Program-made: the position numbers and the translations under genes
Assembly (NCBI RefSeq): GCF_030818895.1
Contig: NZ_JAUTBA010000001.1
Span: 2,046,001-2,110,000 of the forward strand
Origin: Sphingobacterium zeae
Lineage (GTDB): Bacteria > Bacteroidota > Bacteroidia > Sphingobacteriales > Sphingobacteriaceae
Length of the DNA: 64,000 nt
Direction: 5' to 3'
In this document: positions 19,828-27,608 of the stretch, in pieces
How positions within the stretch are numbered: position 1 is the stretch's first letter
How the letters are laid out: each line of letters opens with the position of its first letter
The notes under the pieces: model-generated
Database searches by the model: none
Seen by the model: only the letters and a program-made list of their open reading frames with translations
Told to the model about the DNA's origin: nothing

Positions 19828-20005
19828 TTTTGTTTATTCGGAAAACAGCATCGACATAGCGTTCGTTTGCAGAATCGTAGATTCAGGTATTTAAATCGCA
19901 ATCCGTATTTATCGCAGTTTTTATTGCAGCGTAATAAATGCAACTTAAAACTTTATGTAATTTATTGTTGTTCTTATCTCCGAAAACTGCCATTCAGGCA
20001 GCGCA

Positions 20006-21730
20006 ATGAAAACTATGCAACAACACATCCATGTAGCCATCATCGGGGGCGGACCCAGTGGCCTGTTTATGTACAAAAGATTGATCGAAAAGAATATGGG
20101 TGAGCTCAAAATATCTATTTTTGAGTCGCGAAAACAGCTAGGTGCAGGGATGCCTTACAGTTATGAAGGCGCTTCTCCGGAGCACTTGACAAATGTTTCC
20201 GACCATGAAATACCGCCACTGGTGACCACCATTGAAGAGTATGTCAAATCGCTGTCGGCAACAACGCTTCGTACCTACGGAATTGATGTTGACGATTTTA
20301 ATCGTTACAAAGTTGTGCCGCGGTTATTACTTGGCCGCTATTTATCGGAACAGTTTACACTATTAAAGCGTATGGCAGATGCAAAAGGTATCGAAACCCA
20401 GGTTTACCTAGCGAGCCAGGTAAGCGATATCATTGACCTAGAAAGCCAGTCACAGGTAAAAATAATTGTTGGAAGCACAGACACCCATATCGTTGATAAA
20501 GCCATTATTTGCACCGGACACAAATGGCCAACTAAACATGAGGGTAATGTCGAACACTATTTCGAATCGCCTTATCCACCCGCTAAACTCGCCTTAAAGA
20601 CTAATCATGCCGTTGGGATACGTGGCGCTTCGCTTACTGCAATAGATGCTATACGTACACTTGCGCGGCACAATGGCTCTTTTGACGTACTAGAAACAGG
20701 CGAGATAAAATATCACATTGATCCAGGAAGCGAGCATTTTAAAATAGTGATGCATACACGTAGTGGGCTTCTGCCTGCAATCCGCTTTCATCAGGAAGAC
20801 CCGTTCCTAGCCAATAATCTCTTGATTTCAGAAGAGGAACTTATGCTCAATAGGCTCGAAAATGAAGGTTTTGTATCGCTTGATTTTTTATTTGAGCGAA
20901 ATTTTAAAGCCCAGTTTAAGGAGAAAGATCCTGCCTTCTACGCCATGGTGGAAAGGCTCAGTCTCGAAGACTTTGTGGAAGCCGTACTTGCCATGCGGGA
21001 GCAGAAAGATGCCTTCGAAGGTTTTCGTCAGGAACACGCTCAAGCGCTAAAGTCCATCAAAAGGCACGAATCGATTTACTGGAAGGAAGTGCTTTCTGCG
21101 CTGAGCTTTACACTGAACTATCCAGCAAAATACATGTCTGCAGAAGATATGCTTCGCTTAAAGAAGGTGTTAATGCCCCTGATTTCTATTGTGATTGCTT
21201 TCGTACCGCAGGGCTCTAGCCGCGAGTTGCTTGCATTGCACGATGCCGGTGTTCTTGAGGTGGTAAATGTCGGTACTGAAAGCCGGGTTGAACCTGCAAA
21301 AGACTGTGGAGCTAACTACTTTTATACAAATGAGCAAGGCATAGAAAGTAAAACATATTATAAGACCTTTGTCGACTGTGTAGGTCAGCAGCCGTTGAAT
21401 TTTGAAGACTTCCCGTTTAAAAGTTTAATCGACAATGGTAATATTAGTCCCGCTTATTTGAGGTTCCGCTCTGTGGAGCATGCTAAGGAACAGTTGCTGG
21501 CGGGTAATGATCATATGTTTGTAGCACCGGATGGGGCTATCTTTTTGCGGGTGCCGGGGATTAAGATAGACGACAGCTTTCAGCTTGTTGATCACAGCGG
21601 GCGATCCAACCAACGTATTTTTATGATGGCTGTACCTTACATTGGTGGCTATAATCCCGACTATTCAGGGCTTGATTTTTGCGCAGCGACTTCGGAAATC
21701 ATTGCGCAAAGGATTGCTGAGGGGGGATAA
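20006..21730 (+). CDS. FAD/NAD(P)-binding protein (NAD_binding_9-like flavoprotein)
   Basis: The 574-residue cytoplasmic protein opens with a Rossmann dinucleotide motif (VAIIGGGPSGLFMYKRL, about residues 9-25) and continues with ESRKQLGAGMPYSYEG, features of the NAD_binding_9/HpyO-like flavoprotein family. A second nucleotide-binding stretch is at AVGIRGASLTAIDAIRTL. It probably carries FAD and acts as an oxidoreductase, but the reaction is not known. It is monocistronic in appearance, divergent from the PA2169-type gene. A 5-bp stem-loop lies just before the ATG. Confidence 0.82.
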   Translation: MKTMQQHIHVAIIGGGPSGLFMYKRLIEKNMGELKISIFESRKQLGAGMPYSYEGASPEHLTNVSDHEIPPLVTTIEEYVKSLSATTLRTYGIDVDDFNRYKVVPRLLLGRYLSEQFTLLKRMADAKGIETQVYLASQVSDIIDLESQSQVKIIVGSTDTHIVDKAIICTGHKWPTKHEGNVEHYFESPYPPAKLALKTNHAVGIRGASLTAIDAIRTLARHNGSFDVLETGEIKYHIDPGSEHFKIVMHTRSGLLPAIRFHQEDPFLANNLLISEEELMLNRLENEGFVSLDFLFERNFKAQFKEKDPAFYAMVERLSLEDFVEAVLAMREQKDAFEGFRQEHAQALKSIKRHESIYWKEVLSALSFTLNYPAKYMSAEDMLRLKKVLMPLISIVIAFVPQGSSRELLALHDAGVLEVVNVGTESRVEPAKDCGANYFYTNEQGIESKTYYKTFVDCVGQQPLNFEDFPFKSLIDNGNISPAYLRFRSVEHAKEQLLAGNDHMFVAPDGAIFLRVPGIKIDDSFQLVDHSGRSNQRIFMMAVPYIGGYNPDYSGLDFCAATSEIIAQRIAEGG

Positions 21731-21807
21731 ATACGTAACTTTTTGTTAAAATACGGTAACATTCTCCGTGTTTGCTTAGGCGATATTCATTTTAGACGCT
21801 GTATTGC

Positions 21808-21815
21808 TATATTTG
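21808..21815 (+). promoter_or_regulatory. Candidate -7 box upstream of the hybrid kinase
   Basis: TATATTTG matches the Bacteroidota TAnnTTTG element exactly and lies 54 bases before the kinase ATG. No TTTG -33 element is visible at 19-21 bases upstream, which weakens the call. Confidence 0.35.
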
Positions 21816-21868
21816 GCGGCCATCTAGACCATCAGTTGGCATAGTCTTAACTCAATGGATGAAAAAGC

Positions 21869-24800
21869 ATGCCTAAAACTATTTTAAAAAACCTGCAGAT
21901 AGGTTTTGGAATATCGCTACTATTGCTCTTAGCTAGTTCAACGGCCTCTTATGTTAGTATTCGTAAGCAGATTCATAATAGTGAAATGGTGGACCATAGC
22001 CGTCGGGTGATGAGCCGCGTTAATAAAATTCTACAGGATCTGCAGAATGCCGAGACGGGGCAGCGCGGCTTTCTGCTGACTGGGTTGGATAAGTTTTTGA
22101 ATCCTTACCAAACCGGCCTTGAGTCGCTTCCCCAATCGTTGAGCCGTGCGCACGATTTGACAGCTGACAACCCCGATCAGCAGCGGGTAATCGATACTCT
22201 GTCCACGCTGGTAAAGTCTAGGCTTACCAAACTTGAAAATCTCGTTACGATCAAAAGGAGGGGCGGAATGGTGACGGTTTCCCAACTCGAAGAAGGGAAA
22301 TCCTATATGGATAGCTGTCGAATTTTAATTGGCCAGATCATAGATAAAGAAGAATCCTTATTAAACAAGCGTTCAAATGAACTCGGACGATCTTCTGGCT
22401 ATACATCTATTTTTGTGTTGCTGGCCGCAGCAGTTTCTTTGCTGATCACTGTCTTTTTTTACTTCCGTTTGCGCGCTGATTTCTTTAAGCGAGAACAGTT
22501 ACAGCATGATCTGAAACGTAAAGATGAGGAGATCCAGCGGAGGCTCAGCATTACGCAGCGCATTGCCCGTGAAATCGCAGCGGGAAATTATGATATGCAG
22601 ATACAGGATGCTGAACAGGATGACTTGGGAAGCTTGACGGGATCGCTCAATGAAATGGCTAGGTCACTAAAGGTTTCATTTGACGAGCTCAATAACAATA
22701 ATTGGCATCAAGCTGGATTAACGCAGCTGAGCAATCTTTTAATGGGCAATAAACTTCAGGAAGAGCTCACGGCTGTCACGTTGCGACATCTAACGACGTA
22801 TGGTAGTTGTGTCAATGGGGCCATTTATCTTATGGAGCAGGATCAGTTGGTGTTAAGGGGGGCTTATGGTCTTGAAGATCCCAACCATAAACGCTTCGCC
22901 GCAGGGGATGGCATGGTAGGGCAGGTATTTAAAGATGGCCAGGAGAAATTATTTGAAAACCTCGAAGATACGCATTATGTCATCAGCTTCGCTGCTGGAA
23001 AAGTACAGGTAAACAACCTTTTTATCCTTCCCATTTATGATGGAAGTGAATGTATTGGTGTAATGGAACTTGGCTCATTGCAGCCCTTTTCTTCGATACA
23101 GCTGGCGTTTTTTAGAGATGCTGTGCAAAAAGTGGGTGCTACACTCGCTGCATCGCAAGCTCGATTGGTTGTACAGAATTTATTGGAAGAGACGCAGGCG
23201 CAGACTGAAGAACTGCAAGCACAGCATACGGAGTTGGAATCACTGAATTCTAGTCTCGAAATGCATACCTATAAACTGCAGGCTTCAGAGGAGGAACTTC
23301 GTGTTCAGCAGGAAGAGTTGGTGCAGTCTAACCGTGAACTGGAAGAGCGCTCCAGATTGTTGGAAGATAAAAATCTGGAAATAGCCGAACGTAACCAGGA
23401 AATTCAGAAGAAAGCGGCAGAGCTTGCACAAAGCACACGCTATAAGTCTGAATTTTTGGCTAATATGTCGCATGAACTGCGTACGCCGCTCAATTCAATT
23501 TTGCTGCTTTCCCGTCTGATGGCCGAAAATACGGACGGTAACCTTAACGAGGAACAGATGGAATCTGCAGCAGTGATCCAGAGTTCGGGAAAGAGTCTGC
23601 TGACACTAATAGATGAGATTTTGGATCTTTCTAAAATTGAATCCGGAAAAATGGATTTGGATGTGCAGCCCGTATTGTTTGCGGATGTCTTGCAGGGGCT
23701 GTCGGCCATGTTCGGACCAATTGCTGCCGACAAGAAACTTGGATTGGAAATGAGCGTAGCGGAGCAATTGCCCACTCAGATCGAAACAGATAAACAGCGG
23801 CTAGAGCAGATTCTACGTAATCTACTCTCTAATGCTATTAAATTTACGGCATCGGGCAAGGTAACGCTGCATATCGACCGTGAACCGTCGCCACGAAACG
23901 GGATTATATTTGAAGTGCGCGATACCGGAATTGGAATACCAAAGGATAAGCAGCATCTAATATTTGAGGCTTTTCAACAAGCTGATGGCTCTACACGCCG
24001 TAAATTTGGTGGTACGGGGCTGGGGCTTTCCATAAGCCGGGAATTGGCACGCTTACTTGGAGGTGAAATTTTATTGAATAGTGAAGAAGGAGAAGGTAGT
24101 GTCTTTCAACTGATTATTCCCGAGCGCATTTCGGGCGAAAGTACATCTATATTCGGCGCTGCGCAAACTTTGTTAACAACAGGCGACGCGGAAATTTTAC
24201 CTGTGGAGACCACCTCTTTGGAACAAATTCCAGCGGTGTCAGCTTTACCTATAGAAAACACGTTGCAAATACCTATCCCAGCCGAAGTTCCGGACGATCG
24301 CGATAGTATCGTTCCTGGCGACCGCTTTATTTTGATCGTCGAGGACGATATTGAGTTTGCAAAGATTCTACTCAAATATACGCGCCAGCAAGACTATAAG
24401 GGAATCGTGGTGGTGCGTGGCGACATTGCTGCGGAAGTGGTAGCGCAATACATGCCGCTCGCAGTTTTGCTGGATATTCAGCTCCCGCTTAAAGATGGAT
24501 GGCAAGTAATGGCTGAGATCAAGGAAAATCCTAAAACACGACATATTCCGGTGCATATTATGTCCTCTCTTCAGGTTAAAAGAGAGAGTCTACTTCAGGG
24601 TGCTATAGACTTTATCAATAAACCTATGGCGTTGGAACAAATGGGTGATATGTTTCGCCGGATAGAGGATGCGCTTACTCGGCATCCTAAAAAAGTACTT
24701 ATCGTTGAAGAAAACCCTAAACACGCAGCTGCTTTGTCTCTCTTTCTCGGAAGTTTTGACATTGTATCCGAAATCAAAAGTAACGTGGAAGATAGCATTT

Positions 24801-25489
24801 CGGCGCTGAGTTCTGATACTGCAGACTGCGTTATACTTGATATGGGCGTTCCCGACCGGGTTGGATACGAGACATTGGAGGCTGTAAAACGCAACCAGGG
24901 GCTAGAAAAATTACCGATCATTGTTTTTACCGGTAAGAACCTATCGCAAGTGGAGGAAATGAAACTAAAACGTTATGCGGATACAATTGTCGTTAAAACC
25001 GCCAATTCCTATCAACGTATATTGGATGAAGTAGGTTTATTTTTACATCTTGTAGAAGAAAACAAAGGCACTTCGGCGAAAGTTCCCGCTAGGCTTGGCT
25101 TTTTGGAAGATGTGTTGAAGGGCAAAAAGGTGCTTGTAGCAGATGATGACATTCGTAACATTTTCTCGCTCACGAAAGCCCTTGAGAAATATCATATGAC
25201 CGTCGTACCAGCAACGGATGGAAAGGATGCACTGAAACAGCTCGAAGAAAATGAAGATGTGGCAGTGATCTTGATGGATATGATGATGCCCGAAATGGAT
25301 GGATACGAAACGATTGCGTCGATTCGAAGTAATCCCCATTATAAAGATATGCCGATCATTGCTGTTACTGCCAAATCAATGATGGGGGATCGGGAAAAAT
25401 GTATCGCTGCAGGAGCGTCAGATTATATATCCAAACCGGTGGATATCGATCAACTCTTGTCCCTGCTACGGGTATGGATGTATGAATAG
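21869..25489 (+). CDS. Hybrid sensor histidine kinase: CHASE3-HAMP-GAF-HisKA-HATPase with three receiver domains
   Basis: In this 1206-residue membrane protein a membrane helix (about 8-28) is followed by a periplasmic CHASE3-type domain (about 35-175, with NAETGQRGFLLTG), a second helix (about 183-205), HAMP (about 210-272), GAF (about 285-430) and a long coiled coil (about 435-525). HisKA has His535 in MSHELRTPLNS; the ATPase domain has NLLSNAIKF, DTGIGIP and GGTGLGLS. Three receivers follow with phospho-acceptors Asp869, Asp991 and Asp1137. The middle one has EEN instead of the usual acidic EDD pocket and may be degenerate. The signal sensed is unknown. It is followed by a lone receiver and CheR, so it heads a phosphorelay operon. 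Confidence 0.92.
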   Translation: MPKTILKNLQIGFGISLLLLLASSTASYVSIRKQIHNSEMVDHSRRVMSRVNKILQDLQNAETGQRGFLLTGLDKFLNPYQTGLESLPQSLSRAHDLTADNPDQQRVIDTLSTLVKSRLTKLENLVTIKRRGGMVTVSQLEEGKSYMDSCRILIGQIIDKEESLLNKRSNELGRSSGYTSIFVLLAAAVSLLITVFFYFRLRADFFKREQLQHDLKRKDEEIQRRLSITQRIAREIAAGNYDMQIQDAEQDDLGSLTGSLNEMARSLKVSFDELNNNNWHQAGLTQLSNLLMGNKLQEELTAVTLRHLTTYGSCVNGAIYLMEQDQLVLRGAYGLEDPNHKRFAAGDGMVGQVFKDGQEKLFENLEDTHYVISFAAGKVQVNNLFILPIYDGSECIGVMELGSLQPFSSIQLAFFRDAVQKVGATLAASQARLVVQNLLEETQAQTEELQAQHTELESLNSSLEMHTYKLQASEEELRVQQEELVQSNRELEERSRLLEDKNLEIAERNQEIQKKAAELAQSTRYKSEFLANMSHELRTPLNSILLLSRLMAENTDGNLNEEQMESAAVIQSSGKSLLTLIDEILDLSKIESGKMDLDVQPVLFADVLQGLSAMFGPIAADKKLGLEMSVAEQLPTQIETDKQRLEQILRNLLSNAIKFTASGKVTLHIDREPSPRNGIIFEVRDTGIGIPKDKQHLIFEAFQQADGSTRRKFGGTGLGLSISRELARLLGGEILLNSEEGEGSVFQLIIPERISGESTSIFGAAQTLLTTGDAEILPVETTSLEQIPAVSALPIENTLQIPIPAEVPDDRDSIVPGDRFILIVEDDIEFAKILLKYTRQQDYKGIVVVRGDIAAEVVAQYMPLAVLLDIQLPLKDGWQVMAEIKENPKTRHIPVHIMSSLQVKRESLLQGAIDFINKPMALEQMGDMFRRIEDALTRHPKKVLIVEENPKHAAALSLFLGSFDIVSEIKSNVEDSISALSSDTADCVILDMGVPDRVGYETLEAVKRNQGLEKLPIIVFTGKNLSQVEEMKLKRYADTIVVKTANSYQRILDEVGLFLHLVEENKGTSAKVPARLGFLEDVLKGKKVLVADDDIRNIFSLTKALEKYHMTVVPATDGKDALKQLEENEDVAVILMDMMMPEMDGYETIASIRSNPHYKDMPIIAVTAKSMMGDREKCIAAGASDYISKPVDIDQLLSLLRVWMYE

Positions 25490-25526
25490 TTGTTGGAGTA
25501 AAATAAAAGGCAATAGATAAAAGAGC

Positions 25527-25901
25527 ATGGACAAGAACAAAACCGTATTAATCATCGATGATGATCAAAACAATATATTTGCGTTGAAATTGGCCCTAAA
25601 ATCGAGAGGCTTTCAAGCCTTGGGTTGTCTATCTGCGGAAGAGGGGCTCGCTCAGCTGCGGAATAGTGCTGGCGTCGGCCTGGTGTTGATGGATATGATG
25701 ATGCCCGAGATTGACGGATATGAAGCTACCCAGCTAATCCGTAAAACTTGGGATTCGCAAGAAATGCCCGTCATAGCCGTCACGGCGCAGGCGATGACCG
25801 GCGACCGCGAAAAGTGTCTGGCAGCGGGAGCCAACGGCTATATTTCAAAACCGATCGACATCGAACTTCTGGTGCGGTTAATGGGGGAAATTGTAAAATG
25901 A
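25527..25901 (+). CDS. Single-domain response regulator (receiver only)
   Basis: The 124-residue protein is one complete receiver domain: IDDDQNN acidic pocket, phospho-acceptor Asp56 in VLMDMMMPEIDGY, conserved Thr in AVTAQAM and Lys in YISKPIDIE. It has no output domain, so it probably relays phosphate from the upstream hybrid kinase. It closely resembles the third receiver of that kinase, suggesting duplication. Its stop overlaps the CheR start (ATGA at 25898-25901), indicating coupled translation. Confidence 0.92.
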   Translation: MDKNKTVLIIDDDQNNIFALKLALKSRGFQALGCLSAEEGLAQLRNSAGVGLVLMDMMMPEIDGYEATQLIRKTWDSQEMPVIAVTAQAMTGDREKCLAAGANGYISKPIDIELLVRLMGEIVK

Positions 25902-26725
25902 TCAGTGGTAAAAAAATTGTTAGCCAAGAGCAGGTGACGATATTGATGGAAGATGTGGAGCGTCTTTATGGCTACGATTTTACCCATTATACCATAGCGT
26001 CCTTATCGCGGCGGATCAATCAGCTTTGCCTACTGGATAATTTTGCAAGTTTTGCCGAATTGCGGTACCGTGTGTTACATGAACCCGAGTACATGCAGCG
26101 ATTTGTCGAAAAGATGACGGTCAACGTTACAGAAATGTTTCGCGATCCAAGCTTTTTTTTGCGTCTGCGCGATGAAATCCTACCCCAATTAGGCACTTCG
26201 CCCTTTATCCGTATTTGGATAGCGGGCTGTGCGACAGGGGAGGAAGCCTATTCATTGGCCATTTTGTTGCAGGAGGCCAAACTACTGCACAAATCACTGA
26301 TTTATGCCACAGATATTAATCCTTCTGTTCTAGAACAGGCTAAGCGGGCAGTTGTACCCATGGCAAATCTAAAATCTTATGTGGAAAATTACCAGCTTTC
26401 GGGCGGGAAGGCAGACTTTTCCAGTTATTATACAGCCAATTATAATTGGGTGAAGTTAACATCCAGCTTGCAAGAACGGATTGTCTTTGCTTCACACAAT
26501 CTGGTGAGTGATGCATCTTTCAATGCCTTTCAGCTGATTCTGTGTCGCAATGTACTCATCTATTTTGATACGCAATTGCAGGCTAAAGTACTATCTTTAT
26601 TTGATGAGAGTTTGGAAACCCTCGGATACCTTGCGTTGGGCAGTCAGGAGACCCTACGGTTCTCGGTGCTGGCACCAGGGTATCAGCAAGTGGGCAATGA
26701 AAAAATATGGCGTAAGGTGAAGTAA
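25898..26725 (+). CDS. CheR-type protein-glutamate methyltransferase
   Basis: The 275-residue protein has the CheR N-terminal helical domain (DVERLYGYDFTHYTIASLSRRINQL region) and a SAM-binding methyltransferase domain with WIAGCATGEEAYSLA (about residues 107-121), YATDINPSVLEQA and LILCRNVLIYFD. CheR methylates chemoreceptors, and in Bacteroidota related proteins are often part of non-motility signalling clusters. No CheB, receptor or flagellar gene is present nearby. The ATG at 25898 overlaps the receiver stop; the longer frame starting at 25748 runs through the receiver gene and is not the true start. Confidence 0.9.
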   Translation: MISGKKIVSQEQVTILMEDVERLYGYDFTHYTIASLSRRINQLCLLDNFASFAELRYRVLHEPEYMQRFVEKMTVNVTEMFRDPSFFLRLRDEILPQLGTSPFIRIWIAGCATGEEAYSLAILLQEAKLLHKSLIYATDINPSVLEQAKRAVVPMANLKSYVENYQLSGGKADFSSYYTANYNWVKLTSSLQERIVFASHNLVSDASFNAFQLILCRNVLIYFDTQLQAKVLSLFDESLETLGYLALGSQETLRFSVLAPGYQQVGNEKIWRKVK

Positions 26726-26808
26726 AAAGGATTTATTTTTCAATGAACTATTTTTAAAAAATTAACATATTAAAAAAAATAAAGTATCTTAGTGGGATTG
26801 GAGGAAAA

Positions 26809-27465
26809 ATGACTAAAATTCTTTTAGTTGATGACCATCGGCTTGTAAGAAACGGGATACGATTGATCATTGATACCCACGACAAGCTTTCTGTGGTAGC
26901 GGAAGTAGATAGTGCAGAGGATGCATTAATGTACCTGGAAAAAAATATCTTGCCGGATTTAGTTTTAACAGACCTGAATATGCAGGGCATGGATGGAATA
27001 ACTTTCATCCGAATGGCCAAGAAGATATATCCAGACGTCAGATTTGCACTGTTGTCGATGGTGGAAGAACCGAACGAAGTGGCCGAAGCTTTTCGTAGTG
27101 GTGCAGACGGTTATCTGTCGAAGGGTGGCGATTATGATGAAATCTTATTTGGATTATTACGTTTATCCCAAGGGCATAAATATCTGATGACTAATTTCGG
27201 TCTACGGTTTATGGAAAATTTTGATGTGGAGAGTAGTACCGGTGTAGATGTGGCTTCACGTCTTTCGCAATATGAAATCACGGAACGGGAGTTTGCTGTA
27301 CTTGAGCTCATTGCCCAAGGCTTTACTGCTGTGGAAATTGCAGACAAGATTTTTTTGAGCAAACGGACTGTTGAAGGGCACCGTCAGAATCTTATGGATA
27401 AGACCAAAAGTAAAAATACAGCCGACCTGATCCGTTTTGCTTTTCAGCAAAAGTTACTGATTTAG
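26809..27465 (+). CDS. NarL/FixJ-type response regulator with LuxR helix-turn-helix
   Basis: The 218-residue protein has a receiver domain (about 1-120; LLVDDHRLVRNG and phospho-acceptor Asp55 in PDLVLTDLNMQG) and a C-terminal LuxR-type DNA-binding domain (about 150-215; ITEREFAVLELIAQGFTAVEIA, then KRTVEGHRQNL). A good ribosome site (GGAGG) precedes the ATG. It is 83 bases after cheR and may have its own promoter; TATCTTAG at 26785-26792 is one base off the -7 consensus. It is the likely transcriptional output of the signalling cluster, with unknown targets. Confidence 0.92.
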   Translation: MTKILLVDDHRLVRNGIRLIIDTHDKLSVVAEVDSAEDALMYLEKNILPDLVLTDLNMQGMDGITFIRMAKKIYPDVRFALLSMVEEPNEVAEAFRSGADGYLSKGGDYDEILFGLLRLSQGHKYLMTNFGLRFMENFDVESSTGVDVASRLSQYEITEREFAVLELIAQGFTAVEIADKIFLSKRTVEGHRQNLMDKTKSKNTADLIRFAFQQKLLI

Positions 27466-27541
27466 GAGCGTTCTTTTTTCGGATTAAAAAGATGGCCGAT
27501 GGCTCTAGGGATAACCGTTATGATTGGGTCGATTGAAAGTA

Positions 27542-27574
27542 AAAGGTGGCTTCCAGCTCATGGAAGCCACCTTT
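27542..27574. terminator. Bidirectional stem-loop terminator
   Basis: A perfect 14-bp stem (27542-27555 with 27561-27574) with a 5-base loop lies between the converging response-regulator gene and the 916-residue secreted-protein gene. T-rich flanks on both strands fit termination in both directions. Confidence 0.8.
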
Positions 27575-27608
27575 ATTGTTATCTTATGCGCGCTCCTGTC
27601 GAGCACTT

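Noticed and set aside
20006..20103. Alternative frame 19702-20103 overlapping the flavoprotein start
   Set aside because: It runs antisense through the PA2169-type gene and into the flavoprotein leader, with no protein-like features; it is a shadow frame.
25748..25897. Longer N-terminus for CheR starting at 25748
   Set aside because: This stretch lies inside the receiver gene in another frame; the ATGA overlap at 25898 gives the natural start.
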